Origin: Hyphomicrobiales bacterium
Lineage (GTDB): Bacteria > Pseudomonadota > Alphaproteobacteria > Rhizobiales > Beijerinckiaceae
Direction of reading: 5' to 3'
Length of the DNA: 64,000 nucleotides
NCBI GenBank assembly: GCA_900466745.1
Contig: UBNE01000027.1
Location: 62,001-126,000 of the forward strand
Each line of letters begins with the position of its first letter. The stretch's first letter is position 1. The position numbers and the translations under genes are program-made. The notes under the pieces are model-generated. The model had not been told where the DNA came from. It saw nothing but the letters and a program-made list of their open reading frames with translations, and did not search any database. Shown one piece after another: positions 54,104 through 63,569 of this stretch.

Positions 54104-54128
54104 AAAGCCGGCGGCGACGCCGGCTTTT
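54104..54128 (+). terminator. Rho-independent terminator
   Basis: AAAGCCGGC (54104-54112) pairs with GCCGGCTTT (54119-54127) around a 6-nt loop and is followed by TTTTG on the plus strand. It lies 27 bp after the L,D-transpeptidase stop. Confidence 0.85.
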
Positions 54129-54285
54129 GTCTTGAGATCCAACCCGGAACGGCTCCTCGACCGGATCCGCCATCCGTCTCCTGTCAGAAGATGAGAATCC
54201 AGAATGCCGGAATGACGGTGGTGGTGGTTCCGTACGGAACCGGAATGGCGGTTGCCGGGCCGCGTACGATATTCAGTCCGATGCT

Positions 54286-54738
54286 CTAAAGGGATCGCCT
54301 CAATATTCGTTCGCCGTGCGGCGTCGTTTGCCCAACCTCGACGAAGCCTTGCGAAAGATAGAAACCGAGAGGGCTTGCAGGGCCCGGGACGACGCTCGTC
54401 TCCACATGCTCGAAACCGCTGGACCTCATCATCTCCAGAGCGAGCGTCAGAGCCTTGCGGCCGTGCCCCGCCGCCTGATGCGCCCGATCGATCATGAACC
54501 GCCAGAGGATGACCGTGCCGGGCGCCTCTGCATTTCGCCATTGAATAAATCCGATAGGCTGGTCGCCAAGGCAGATAGCGCGGAAAACGGCGGAGGGCTC
54601 GAAATGCGCCTGAGCGATGGAAAGCGCGTTCCCGGCGACATAGCCTTTCTGCTCGCTCCGAACTTCCAGCGCGCACACTTCGCGCACCGTATCTTTCGTG
54701 ATCTCGCGCAGTTGAAGGCTCAACGGTGTTTTCGACAT
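54286..54738 (-). CDS. GNAT-family N-acetyltransferase
   Basis: Acetyltransferase of 150 aa of the GNAT superfamily, similar in layout to spermine/spermidine or diamine acetyltransferases. Landmarks are QPIGFIQWRN, the acetyl-CoA loop HQAAGHGRKAL (Q/R-x-x-G-x-G/A form) and the C-terminal GFYLSQGFVEVGQ. The gene has visibly lower GC and more A/T-ending codons than its neighbours, which suggests recent acquisition. It is 59 bp downstream of the DUF971 gene on the same strand. Confidence 0.85.
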   Translation of the reverse strand: MSKTPLSLQLREITKDTVREVCALEVRSEQKGYVAGNALSIAQAHFEPSAVFRAICLGDQPIGFIQWRNAEAPGTVILWRFMIDRAHQAAGHGRKALTLALEMMRSSGFEHVETSVVPGPASPLGFYLSQGFVEVGQTTPHGERILRRSL

Positions 54739-54797
54739 CGGACTGCTACCCCAAGCGCCTCTCTTTTCCGCAGCGCCAAGGCGCCCGCACGACCAGC

Positions 54798-55160
54798 CTA
54801 TCGCCGCCTCTCCCGCGAGAGCCCCTTCTCGGCCAGGGCGGCCTCGTAGGCGCGCATCTTCTCCTCCATCTGCTCGCCGAGCTCGCGCAGATAGTCCCAG
54901 GCATAGATGCCGGTGTCATGCATGTCGTCGAAGCCGAGCCGGACCGCATAATGCCCGACCGGCTCGACCCTGAGGATCTCGACCCCAGCCTTGCCGGGCA
55001 CGATGGTCTTCTGGGTCGGATGGTGGCCCTGCACCTCCGCGGACGGGCTTTCGACCCGCAGGAGCTCGGCGGGAAGCGCGAAGCTCGCCCCGTCCTCGAA
55101 GGTGACATGGAGCGTGCGGCGGTCCTTGGCGAGACGAAGCTCTGTCGGCCAGGATGACAT
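54798..55160 (-). CDS. DUF971-domain protein
   Basis: A 120-aa protein of the DUF971 family (the domain also found at the N-terminus of gamma-butyrobetaine hydroxylase). Landmarks are WPTELRLAKDRRTLHVTFEDG, FALPAELLRVESPSAEVQGH and GIYAWDYLRELGE. It may bind a metal or iron-sulfur species; function unproven. It is divergent from moaA, and from memory DUF971 genes are often found near molybdopterin genes. Confidence 0.87.
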   Translation of the reverse strand: MSSWPTELRLAKDRRTLHVTFEDGASFALPAELLRVESPSAEVQGHHPTQKTIVPGKAGVEILRVEPVGHYAVRLGFDDMHDTGIYAWDYLRELGEQMEEKMRAYEAALAEKGLSRERRR

Positions 55161-55316
55161 GATCGTGCACCTCCTTTTCCTGACGCGCGGCAGCCATGCG
55201 CTTGACCTCAGCCGCATCGGTGCCAATGTCCTGCTATAGCAATGCGAAGGAGCGCCCGCATCCAGCGCGGAGCGGGCGCCGCATCCGGAGTTGAGGCAGA
55301 CGTGCTGCTCGACGAC

Positions 55317-56330
55317 ATGAAGCCGCTGACGCGGGCGCCGCTGGTCGATCCTTTCGGCCGCGCGATCTCCTATCTGCGCATCTCGGTGACGGATCGCTGC
55401 GATTTCCGCTGCGTCTACTGCATGGCCGAGACCATGCAGTTCCTGCCGCGGAAGGAATTGCTGACGCTGGAGGAGCTGGACCGCATCGCCAGCGCCTTCG
55501 TCGCGCGCGGCACGCGCAAGCTGCGCCTCACCGGCGGCGAGCCGCTGGTGCGGCGCGACATCATGAGCCTGTTCCGCTCGCTCTCGCGCCACCTCACCTC
55601 CGGGGCGCTCGACGAACTGACGCTGACCACCAACGGCTCGCTGCTCTCCCGCTATGCCGCCGAGCTCGCCGGCTACGGCGTGCGCCGCGTCAACGTCTCG
55701 CTCGACACGCTCGACCCCGGCAAGTTCCGCGAGATCACCCGCCGCGGCGACCTCGGCGTCGTGCTCGGCGGCATCGAGGCGGCGCGCAAGGCCGGCATCC
55801 GGGTCAAGATCAACGCCGTGGCGCTGAAGGGCGTCAACGACGACGAGATCGAGCAACTGATGCTCTGGTCGCACGGCCTCGGCATGGACCTCACCCTGAT
55901 CGAGGTCATGCCGATGGGCGAGATCGAGGTCGGGCGCATCGACCAGTACCTGCCGCTCTCGGTGGTGCGCGGAAATCTGGCGGAGAAGTATTCGCTGGTC
56001 GACGACCCGTACCGGACGGGCGGGCCGGCGCGCTATGTCCGCGTCAAGGAGACCGGCGGGCTTTTGGGCTTCATCACGCCGCTGACCCATAATTTCTGCG
56101 AGAGCTGCAACCGGGTGCGCCTGACCTGCACCGGCACGCTCTATATGTGCCTCGGGCAGGAGGACGCCGCCGATCTGCGCGCCGCCGTGCGCGCCTCGAA
56201 GGACGACGCCCTGCTCTTCCGCGCCATGGAAGAGGCCATCGCCCGCAAGCCCAAGGGCCACGACTTCGTCATCGACCGCCGCCATGCCCGGCCCGCCGTC
56301 GGCCGGCATATGAGCGTCACCGGCGGCTGA
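55317..56330 (+). CDS. moaA: GTP 3',8-cyclase (molybdenum cofactor synthesis)
   Basis: Radical SAM enzyme of 337 aa that starts molybdopterin synthesis from GTP with MoaC. The N-terminal cluster motif C28-x3-C32-x2-C35 is in [11 protein letters not shown], the second cluster lies in [15 protein letters not shown], and the chain ends in the required Gly-Gly (VTGG). The start MKPLTRAPL is preferred over a longer upstream frame. moaC is not adjacent. Confidence 0.96.
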   Translation: MKPLTRAPLVDPFGRAISYLRISVTDRCDFRCVYCMAETMQFLPRKELLTLEELDRIASAFVARGTRKLRLTGGEPLVRRDIMSLFRSLSRHLTSGALDELTLTTNGSLLSRYAAELAGYGVRRVNVSLDTLDPGKFREITRRGDLGVVLGGIEAARKAGIRVKINAVALKGVNDDEIEQLMLWSHGLGMDLTLIEVMPMGEIEVGRIDQYLPLSVVRGNLAEKYSLVDDPYRTGGPARYVRVKETGGLLGFITPLTHNFCESCNRVRLTCTGTLYMCLGQEDAADLRAAVRASKDDALLFRAMEEAIARKPKGHDFVIDRRHARPAVGRHMSVTGG

Positions 56331-56389
56331 GCGCGACGCCTCCCCGCCTTCCCTTGACCGGCCGCGCGAAAGCGGTAACCGTCGCCGCC

Positions 56390-57001
56390 ATGGCGGGTCG
56401 GTTGCGTTCCACGGTTCAGGTTGCGGCACGCCGGCTGCGGGAGGCCGGCAGCGCGCTCTACGAAGCCGCGCGGCAGACCCATGCCGCCCGGCTCGCCATC
56501 GTCGCGGCACGGCTTCGCTCCGGGACGCCGCTCGTCGCCATCCTCGTCGCCGCGACCCTGCTTGCCTGCCTTTATCTGGCCTGGTCGACCGGCCGCAGCG
56601 TACATGCCGTGCTCCTGCCGGCTTCGCCGACCGGCATCGGCGCGACGATCGCCGGGCTGATCGCGGGGATCGCGGTGCTCGAGCTCGGCGCCGCTTTCGC
56701 CGTGACGCTGATGACGGCCGGCCTCAGGCTCGCCTACGACACCGGGCGACATCGCATGCGCGCCCTGCTCGTCATCGCCAGTGCCCTGGCCCTGCTCGGG
56801 ATGGCGTGGCGGCTCTGGGAAACGGGCCCTGCCGCGCTGGCGGGCGCGGCCCTGCCCGTGCTGGGGACGGCCGGCCTCGTCATGCTGACGGCCTGGTTCG
56901 AGCGTGCCTATCTGCGGCCGGCCTATCCCGGCTTCCGCGATTTCTGGGTCGATGTCGTCGACGCCCGCCACTTCCTGACGCGGTCCGCCCATGGCGAATG
57001 A
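56390..57001 (+). CDS. Four-helix membrane protein of a three-gene locus
   Basis: Family not recognised. The 203-aa protein has an amphipathic arginine-rich N-terminus (about 1-45) and four membrane helices (about 47-65, 84-109, 124-141 and 147-168), then a short soluble end (PAYPGFRDFWVDVVDARH). It lies 59 bp after moaA and overlaps the next gene by 11 bp, so the two are probably translated together. With its neighbours it forms an uncharacterised envelope-linked unit. Confidence 0.7.
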   Translation: MAGRLRSTVQVAARRLREAGSALYEAARQTHAARLAIVAARLRSGTPLVAILVAATLLACLYLAWSTGRSVHAVLLPASPTGIGATIAGLIAGIAVLELGAAFAVTLMTAGLRLAYDTGRHRMRALLVIASALALLGMAWRLWETGPAALAGAALPVLGTAGLVMLTAWFERAYLRPAYPGFRDFWVDVVDARHFLTRSAHGE

Positions 57002-58463
57002 GAACGGCAGCGCCGAGCCGCAACGACGCGGCACCACAGCCGCCGTCACGGCGCACCACCTCGCCGAATCGGTGAAGGCCGGGCATCACGGCGCCGGCGA
57101 CGCGCTCGAGAACCAGCCGGCGGCCCATGCGACGATGCTCTCCCAGACCGAGCAGACACTGATCGCGCGGGCCCGCGAGCATTTCGCCGCGATCCGGCAG
57201 GAAGCGGCAGCGAGCCTTAACGCGCTCCACGCCGAGATCGCCGGCCGGCGCGAATTGTTCACGCAGCAGCGCTTCGAGGGGCGCGTGCGCGGCGTCGAAG
57301 CGACGATGCGGGCCGCGCTCAACAAGCATGGCGGAGAGCTGGAGCAGCGCGTCTACGATGCGCTGCGGGCCAAGCGCGAATACGCCTTCTTCAACTACGA
57401 GAACAGGCGCCGGGCCGATCCCAAGCTCGACAAATGGCAGTTCATCCTGTTCTTCCTGGTCGTTCCGCTGGTGATCGAGAGCCTGCTCAACGGCAATTTC
57501 TTCGCCGAGGCCAGCGATTTCGGCCTGGTCGGCGGCGCGGCGACAGCCGTCATCATCTCGGCGCTCAACATCTCGCTCGGCTTCTTCATGGGGGTGGGGC
57601 CGGCGCGCTACTGCCAGCATGTGAAGAGCTCGCATCTGTTCTGGGCGCTGCCGGCCTATGCCGGGATGATCGCGCTGATCGTGCTGTTCAACCTCGCCGT
57701 CGGCCATTACCGCGAGATGCTGATCGCCAATCCCGATGCACGCTCCTTCCAGGTGATGCCGCGCATGCTGGACAACCCCTTCGCGATCTACGACCTCAAA
57801 TCGGTCGCACTGGTCATCATCGGCTGCATCGTCGCCTTCGTCTCCGCGACCAAGGGCTATTCGGCCTTCGGCAGCTATCCGGGCCACGCCGCCGCCTATA
57901 AGCGCTGGCGCCAGCGCTGGAGCGCGGTCGAGGAGGAGCGGCGCCGGCTCGACGGCGAATTGCTGCCGGAGCTGGAGGCGCTGAGGACGCAGATCGACGG
58001 CTTCCGCGAGGATTGCCGCGACGAGCTCGGCAGACTGCAGGGGCTGAAGGCCAGGGCCGAGAAGGCGCGCGACCTCTATTTTTCCCGCCTCGGGCAGCTT
58101 CGCGCCGCCAAGGATGCGGCGATGATGCAGTATCGCGAGGCCAATCTGCGCGTCCGCACCGATCTGCCGCCAGCCTATTTCGCCCAGTCGCTCAACCTCG
58201 CCGAGATAGACCAGCCGGGCGAGTTGCCCGAATATGTCGCCGTGCGCCGCCAGACCGACGATTTCGAGCAGCAGCTCGGCACCATGCCGGCGCTGATCGA
58301 AGCGACGCTGAAGGACCGGCTCGTGCTGCTGCGCGGCATCGACCTCGCCGGCGAGGTCGAGCAGGTCAAGCTGCGCGCGGCGCAGGCCGGGGGCGAGGCC
58401 TTCGAGCGCGACGAGGCGGCGCAGAAGCAGGCGGCGGAAGAATTCGCCGCCGCGCCGCGCTGA
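56991..58463 (+). CDS. Membrane protein with long cytoplasmic coiled-coil regions
   Basis: Family not recognised. The 490-aa protein has an N-terminal helical region with heptad pattern (about 50-140), four membrane helices (about 150-166, 178-204, 217-238, 270-288) and a long charged coiled-coil C-terminus (about 300-480). This shape, membrane hairpins flanked by coiled coils, recalls scaffold or mechanosensor proteins. No enzymatic motif is visible. It overlaps the upstream four-helix gene and is followed by a large palindrome and the vWA-like gene. Confidence 0.7.
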   Translation: MANENGSAEPQRRGTTAAVTAHHLAESVKAGHHGAGDALENQPAAHATMLSQTEQTLIARAREHFAAIRQEAAASLNALHAEIAGRRELFTQQRFEGRVRGVEATMRAALNKHGGELEQRVYDALRAKREYAFFNYENRRRADPKLDKWQFILFFLVVPLVIESLLNGNFFAEASDFGLVGGAATAVIISALNISLGFFMGVGPARYCQHVKSSHLFWALPAYAGMIALIVLFNLAVGHYREMLIANPDARSFQVMPRMLDNPFAIYDLKSVALVIIGCIVAFVSATKGYSAFGSYPGHAAAYKRWRQRWSAVEEERRRLDGELLPELEALRTQIDGFREDCRDELGRLQGLKARAEKARDLYFSRLGQLRAAKDAAMMQYREANLRVRTDLPPAYFAQSLNLAEIDQPGELPEYVAVRRQTDDFEQQLGTMPALIEATLKDRLVLLRGIDLAGEVEQVKLRAAQAGGEAFERDEAAQKQAAEEFAAAPR

Positions 58464-58491
58464 GCTTTACATGTCCGGCATGGAACCGCGT

Positions 58492-58640
58492 CGTCATTCC
58501 GGGGCAAGCGTGGAGCGCTTGAGCCCGGAACCCAGAACCGATGGGCTCGATCAGAACGCAATCGACTTCCACAGCTTCTTCAGGCAAGGGCATCGGTTCT
58601 GGGTTCCGGGCTCGGCCCTGCGGGCCGCCCCGGAATGACG
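58492..58640. repeat. Large nested palindrome
   Basis: CGTCATTCCGGGGC (58492-58505) pairs perfectly with its complement at 58627-58640, and a 23-bp inner arm at 58521-58543 pairs perfectly with 58591-58613. The single-stranded centre is about 47 nt. It occupies the gap between the second and third genes of the three-gene locus. Related but smaller elements lie at 33088-33166 and 21927-21992. Confidence 0.85.
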
Positions 58641-58681
58641 GAGAGGTTCCGGAGCCAAGGCGCGCGGGTTAGGCTGGCGGA

Positions 58682-59446
58682 ATGAAGACCGAGAACTGGG
58701 CGATCGTCGCCTCCCTGCTCGCCGGCGTCGCCCTCGTCGGCTTCTTCGCCGCCCCGACCCTGCTGCGCGGGCCGCCGCGCGACCAGGAGACGCTCTGCCC
58801 CAGGACCGGCCCGGTCGGCCAGACGCTGATCCTGGTCGACAAGAGCGATCCGTGGAGCGAGGTCCAGGCCGGGCGCCTCAAGGCGCTGGTCAAGCAGGTC
58901 GGCGACGAATTGCCGGCCGACCGGATGCTCTCGATCTACGTCTTCAACGACGTCTTCGAGCCCGGCTTTCCGGCCCTGATCTCGCTGTGCAACCCGGGCC
59001 GGACGGCGAGCGAATTCATCGGCAATCCGCGCCGGGAATACGTCAAATGGGTCGAGAAGTTCGGCCGTCCGCTCGACGATGCCCTGAAGCTGCTGACCCA
59101 GCCGGGCAAGGGCAACCAGTCGCCGATCGTGGAGGCGATCGGCGACGTCGTGGCGCGCCGGGAGAACCGGGTCGAGAGCGGAGACCGCAAGCTCCTGCTC
59201 GTCTCCGACATGCTGCAGAATTCGAGCCAGTACACCGTCTTCGGCAATGGCGCCGGCGCGCGCGACCCCGAGAAGCTCAGGCAGTTGCTGGCGAAGGTCT
59301 GGCAGAGCTCGGGCGCCGCGAGCTGGGCGCTCAGCGTGCATCAGGTGCAGGGCCTCTACGAGCCGCAGCGCCTCGAACAGGCTGCCACGCTCTGGCAGCA
59401 GGCCTTCCGCAAGATGAACGTTTCCGTGAGCTGGGACCGGCTGTAA
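58682..59446 (+). CDS. Anchored von Willebrand A-like protein
   Basis: A 254-aa protein with one N-terminal membrane helix (about 6-26) and a domain resembling von Willebrand A folds: strand 1 LILVDKSDP with D53-x-S55, a serine-bearing helix start QSPIVEAIGDVV and strand LLLVSDMLQNSS with D176. The second serine of the canonical D-x-S-x-S is missing, so the metal site is partial. It is 218 bp after the coiled-coil gene, separated by a palindrome, and convergent with the receptor gene 12 bp away. Confidence 0.7.
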   Translation: MKTENWAIVASLLAGVALVGFFAAPTLLRGPPRDQETLCPRTGPVGQTLILVDKSDPWSEVQAGRLKALVKQVGDELPADRMLSIYVFNDVFEPGFPALISLCNPGRTASEFIGNPRREYVKWVEKFGRPLDDALKLLTQPGKGNQSPIVEAIGDVVARRENRVESGDRKLLLVSDMLQNSSQYTVFGNGAGARDPEKLRQLLAKVWQSSGAASWALSVHQVQGLYEPQRLEQAATLWQQAFRKMNVSVSWDRL

Positions 59447-59458
59447 GCCTGTCGGCGC

Positions 59459-61252
59459 TCAGAACCGGTAGGCTGTCCTGACCCCGCCCCAATGGCGGCC
59501 GCGCACCCTGACGGGCGCGCCGATCTCGCTGAAGATCTCCGAGCCGCGGCCGAGATCCTGCTGCGAGCGCTGGACGAGGAAGGGGCGGACCGAGCGGCCG
59601 AAGCCGATGCCGACGCGATCGTCGAAGATCCGCCGGTTCCGGACATGGGCCGCGTTCCAGTCGCGCTCGCCGCGGCGCGACGGCAGCGAGAAAGCGGAAT
59701 TGTGGACCGGGACATAGCCGTTGCGGTCCCCGGCCACGGCGAAGGCCAGGCGCGGGTCGCTGGCGAGCATCTCGGCCAGGACGGGCGGCAGCACCGCCTC
59801 CAGAGCCGGCAGGCTCGGGCTCAGATATTGCCGCGGCTCGCTCTCCGCGATCGCCGTATAGCTGACCCGGAACAGCTCGCTCTCGCTGGTCAGGCCCCGG
59901 TCGAGAGCCTCCTCCATCGCCAGCGCGACCTGCCGGGCGAAATCCTGCGCGCGCTCGATCAGCGGCCGGTAGGCCCGCTCGATCTCCTCGATCGCCTGTG
60001 CCAGCGCGTCGCTGCCGGCCGCGGCCTCCGGCGCGAAGGCGATATGCAGGCCGCTCTCGCTCGCCGCCGTCATCCGGCAGGGCAAGGTCGGCAGGCCGTC
60101 GATCGTCACCTGGCCGTCGACGCCGGACCAGCGCCGCGCCTCGGGCGCATCGGCCAGCAGCGCCCCGCCCCGGCCGAGGTCGATGACCTCGCCCGCAATG
60201 TCGAGATCGCCGAGCGAGAGCCGCGCGCGCCGCGCCGCCGGGAAGCGATCATAGCGGCGCCGGTCGGCGAAAGGCGCGTGCCTGAGCGTCGGCGTGAAGC
60301 GCCTCAGCATGTTGCCGACCAGGCGCCCGCCCGTCTCGGTCGCGCGGCGCACCTGGCCGCTCTCGAGCATCGTCGCCTGGGCGATGCGGTCGATCTCGTC
60401 GGCCCGCCTGGCGACGCCGCTGACGAAATCCGCGGTCTCGCGGGCGTTGCGGGAGAGTTCGGCGGTGGTGGCAGCCTGCTCCTGGGAGGCGTTGCCGATC
60501 AGCCCCATGATCGGGTTGACCTCGCGCACGATCTGGAGCGCGTCATTGACGATCTCGGTCGAGCCCTGCGCCGCCACGGTCAGGCGGTCGACGCGGGCCC
60601 TGATATGCTCGGCCGCCTCGCGGACCTCGACCGAGAGGGTCTTCACCTCATGGGCGACGACGCCGAAACCGCGCCCGGCCTCCCCCGCCCGCGCCGCCTC
60701 GATGGCGGCATTCAGCGCCAGCAGATTGGTCTGCCGGGCGATATCGGCGATCGAATCGACGATGCCGCGGATCTCGCCGGTGGCGGCGGCCAGGCCGTCG
60801 AGCATCGCCGTCGCCTCGCCGGCGCGCGCGATGGCGGCGTCGAGCTTGCCGCGCAGGCTGGCGAGCGAGAGGTCGACCTTCTCGGCGACGTCCGAGACCT
60901 GCTGGCTCGCCGCGGCCAGGGCCGAGGCGTTCTCGTTGGCGGAGACGACGGCGACGCGCATGCCCCCGGCGCTCTCGCTGATCGTCCGGGAATCGCGCTC
61001 GAAACCGGCGGAAAGCGCGCCGGCCTCGTCGAGCTCGCGGGCGAGCTTGCGCATCGCCGCGAGGATCTCGGCCTCGATGTCGTCGACGGCGGCGGAAACG
61101 CATGCGCCGTCGGGAGCCGGGCGTTCCGCGCCGGGCTGCGGGACGGCCTCCGGCGGCGCGGCGGCCGGCACATCGTCTCCGGCGCTTTTCCCGCGGCCGA
61201 ACCAGCGCCGAAACCTGCCCGTCATGCGCCCCTCGATCTCACGCAACGTCAT
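59459..61252 (-). CDS. Soluble methyl-accepting chemotaxis protein with PilZ domain
   Basis: A 597-aa receptor-like protein without membrane segments. The MCP signalling domain (about 60-310) has the hairpin tip [22 protein letters not shown] and [15 protein letters not shown] PilZ-like domain follows (about 325-410), with [14 protein letters not shown] and [10 protein letters not shown]; the canonical serine of D-x-S-x-x-G is glycine, so c-di-GMP binding is uncertain. The C-terminus (about 430-597) looks like a sensory Cache/PAS-type module. The sensor being last is unusual. A second ATG at 61225 has a GAGGGG sequence close before it. Confidence 0.85.
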   Translation of the reverse strand: MTLREIEGRMTGRFRRWFGRGKSAGDDVPAAAPPEAVPQPGAERPAPDGACVSAAVDDIEAEILAAMRKLARELDEAGALSAGFERDSRTISESAGGMRVAVVSANENASALAAASQQVSDVAEKVDLSLASLRGKLDAAIARAGEATAMLDGLAAATGEIRGIVDSIADIARQTNLLALNAAIEAARAGEAGRGFGVVAHEVKTLSVEVREAAEHIRARVDRLTVAAQGSTEIVNDALQIVREVNPIMGLIGNASQEQAATTAELSRNARETADFVSGVARRADEIDRIAQATMLESGQVRRATETGGRLVGNMLRRFTPTLRHAPFADRRRYDRFPAARRARLSLGDLDIAGEVIDLGRGGALLADAPEARRWSGVDGQVTIDGLPTLPCRMTAASESGLHIAFAPEAAAGSDALAQAIEEIERAYRPLIERAQDFARQVALAMEEALDRGLTSESELFRVSYTAIAESEPRQYLSPSLPALEAVLPPVLAEMLASDPRLAFAVAGDRNGYVPVHNSAFSLPSRRGERDWNAAHVRNRRIFDDRVGIGFGRSVRPFLVQRSQQDLGRGSEIFSEIGAPVRVRGRHWGGVRTAYRF

Positions 61253-61377
61253 GTCCCCAGCTTATTGCGGCGCTGCGTTAACAAAGGCTTCCGTCAGGCG
61301 ACCCTGACCGCGGCACATTGGACCCGCCCCGCAGGGCGCTGTATGGCTTGGCTTTCCGCGCTTCCGAGAGCAGGGTC

Positions 61378-62517
61378 ATGAGCCAGCACAGCTATGACGT
61401 CATCGTCGCCGGCGTCGGCGCCATGGGCTCGGCCGCATGCTGGCACCTCGCCCGCCGCGGCCTGAAGGTGCTCGGCCTCGAGCGCTTCGACCTCGGCCAC
61501 GCGATGGGCTCCTCGCACGGCCTCACCCGGATCATCCGCCTCGCCTATTTCGAGGGCTCGCACTATGTGCCGATCGTGCGCCGCGCCCACGAGCTCTGGC
61601 GCGAGACGGGCGAGCAGGCCGGGCTGAAGCTGCTGCACGTCACCGGCTCGCTCGACCTCGCGCCGGAAGGCGGCGGCCCGGTCGAATCCTCGCTGCAATC
61701 CTGCCTCGACCACGGGCTGCCCCATGAGGTGATCGACGCCGCCGAGGTGGTGCGCCGCTTCCCCGGCTTCCAGCTCCCCGCCGGCCATCTCGGGCTGTGG
61801 CAGCCGGATGGCGGCTTCGTCGCCTCCGAAAAGGCGATCTACGCCCATGTCGGGCTGGCGCAGGCGCATGGCGCCGAGATCCGCACCAACGAACCCCTGC
61901 TCGACTGGACGCCGACGGCGCAGGGCGGCGTGGTGGTCCGCACCGAGCGCGGCACCTATTCGGCCGGGCGCCTCGTCATCACCTCGGGCGGCTGGATCGC
62001 CGACGCGGTGCCGGCGCTGAACCGGCGCGTGAGCACGGTGAAGCAGGCGATCGGCTGGTTCACCACGCGCCGGCCGGAACTCTTCCGCGAAGGCGCCTTC
62101 CCGGTCTTCATCCTGCATGTCGACGAGGGCAATTTCTACGGCTTCCCGCTCTACGAGCATCCCGGCTTCAAGCTCGGCGGGCCGCATTTCGGCCGCGAGC
62201 CGATGGACCCGCGCGAGCCGGACCGGACGCCGAGCCCGAACCAGGTCGCGATGATCCGCGCATGCCTGGCGCGCTACATTCCCGATGCCGCGGGCGAACC
62301 GCTGACGGTCAAGGGCTGCGTCTACACGGTCTCGCCCGACGAGGATTTCATCATCGACGCGGTGCCGGGCGTGCCCCAGGCGGTCTTCGCCTCGGCCTGC
62401 TCGGGGCACGGCTTCAAATTCGCCAGCGCGATCGGCGAGATCCTGGCCGACCTCTCGACCGTGGGGCAGTCGCCCTTCGACCTCACGCCCTTCTCGCTCG
62501 CCCGCTTCGACGCGTAA
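61378..62517 (+). CDS. solA: N-methyl-L-tryptophan oxidase/sarcosine oxidase-like
   Basis: FAD-dependent amine oxidase of the monomeric sarcosine oxidase family, 379 aa. The FAD motif is VAGVGAMGSAACWHLA at the start, ERFDLGHAMGSSHGLTRIIR is the family segment binding FAD, and the covalent-FAD cysteine should be that of KGCVYTVSPDEDFIID. GHGFKFA closes the fold. It oxidises N-methyl amino acids to aldehyde, amine acid and peroxide; the exact substrate is not determined. Confidence 0.9.
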   Translation: MSQHSYDVIVAGVGAMGSAACWHLARRGLKVLGLERFDLGHAMGSSHGLTRIIRLAYFEGSHYVPIVRRAHELWRETGEQAGLKLLHVTGSLDLAPEGGGPVESSLQSCLDHGLPHEVIDAAEVVRRFPGFQLPAGHLGLWQPDGGFVASEKAIYAHVGLAQAHGAEIRTNEPLLDWTPTAQGGVVVRTERGTYSAGRLVITSGGWIADAVPALNRRVSTVKQAIGWFTTRRPELFREGAFPVFILHVDEGNFYGFPLYEHPGFKLGGPHFGREPMDPREPDRTPSPNQVAMIRACLARYIPDAAGEPLTVKGCVYTVSPDEDFIIDAVPGVPQAVFASACSGHGFKFASAIGEILADLSTVGQSPFDLTPFSLARFDA

Positions 62518-62522
62518 GTGAA

Positions 62523-62544
62523 GACGGGCCCGCGAGGGCCCGTC
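62523..62544. terminator. Hairpin terminator between convergent genes
   Basis: GACGGGCCC (62523-62531) pairs perfectly with GGGCCCGTC (62536-62544) around a GCGA loop. It lies directly after the solA stop and before the dehydrogenase stop. The stem is strong but no U-tract follows, so it may act with Rho or as an mRNA end stabiliser. Confidence 0.6.
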
Positions 62545-62573
62545 GTCAGCGCGCCATCAGGCCGGGCAGCGGA

Positions 62574-63440
62574 TCAGCGCTGCAGCCTCGCGATGAGGCT
62601 CGAGGTGTCCCAGCGATTGCCGCCCATCTTCTGGACGTCGGCGTAGAACTGGTCGACCAGCGCGGTGACGGGAAGCTGCGCGCCGTTGCGCCGGCCCTCG
62701 TCGAGGACGATGCCGAGGTCCTTGCGCATCCAGTCGACGGCGAAGCCGAAATCGAACTTGTCCTGGTTCATCGTCTTGCCGCGGTTCTCCATCTGCCAGG
62801 AGCCGGCGGCGCCCTTGGCGATCACCTCGAGCATGGCCTCGACGTCGAGCCCGGCCCGCTTGGCGAAGTGGATGCCCTCGGACAGCGCCTGGACCAGGCC
62901 GGCGATGCAGATCTGGTTGACCATCTTGGTGAGCTGGCCGGAGCCCGCCGGACCCATCAGCTTGCACATGCGCGCGTAAGCCGCGATCACCGGCTCGACG
63001 CGGGCATAGGTTTCCGCCTCGCCGCCGCACATCACGGTCAGCACGCCGTTCTCCGCCCCGGCCTGGCCGCCCGAGACCGGCGCGTCGACGAAGCCGAAGC
63101 CACCCTGCCGCGCCGCCGCGTCGAGCTCGCGCGCCACATTGGCCGAGGCCGTGGTGTGGTCGACGAACACCGCACCCTTCGCCATGCTGGCGAAGGCGCC
63201 GTTCTCGCCGGTCGTGACCGAGCGCAGATCGTCGTCATTGCCGACGCAGGCGAAGACGATCTCCTGGCCTTTCGCCGCATCGGCCGGGGTCGGCGCCGAA
63301 AGCCCGCCATGCTCGGATACCCAGCCCTGCGCCTTCTGCGGGTTGCGGTTGTACACCGTGACCTCATGGCCCTTGGCCTTGAGATGCCCGGCCATGGGAT
63401 ACCCCATCACGCCGAGACCGATGAACGCGACTTTGGCCAT
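62574..63440 (-). CDS. Beta-hydroxyacid dehydrogenase (GarR/3-HIBADH family)
   Basis: NAD(P)-dependent dehydrogenase of 288 aa. The dinucleotide site is FIGLGVMGYPMAGHL, the substrate motif is DAPVSGGQAGAENG, and the catalytic lysine lies in GSGQLTKMVNQ. Relatives are tartronate semialdehyde reductase (GarR) and 3-hydroxyisobutyrate dehydrogenase (MmsB), which cannot be separated here. GGGAG lies 7 nt before the ATG. Confidence 0.93.
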   Translation of the reverse strand: MAKVAFIGLGVMGYPMAGHLKAKGHEVTVYNRNPQKAQGWVSEHGGLSAPTPADAAKGQEIVFACVGNDDDLRSVTTGENGAFASMAKGAVFVDHTTASANVARELDAAARQGGFGFVDAPVSGGQAGAENGVLTVMCGGEAETYARVEPVIAAYARMCKLMGPAGSGQLTKMVNQICIAGLVQALSEGIHFAKRAGLDVEAMLEVIAKGAAGSWQMENRGKTMNQDKFDFGFAVDWMRKDLGIVLDEGRRNGAQLPVTALVDQFYADVQKMGGNRWDTSSLIARLQR

Positions 63441-63569
63441 GAACAACTCCCGTTTTTGAAGACCGACCCGGTGTAGCCCGCCGCCGCCGGGGCGGAAAGG
63501 CGGATGCGCGCCCGCCGCCCATGCGGTTTTCCGTTGCGGCCCGGGCGCCGACGGCTTAGCTCGACCTCC

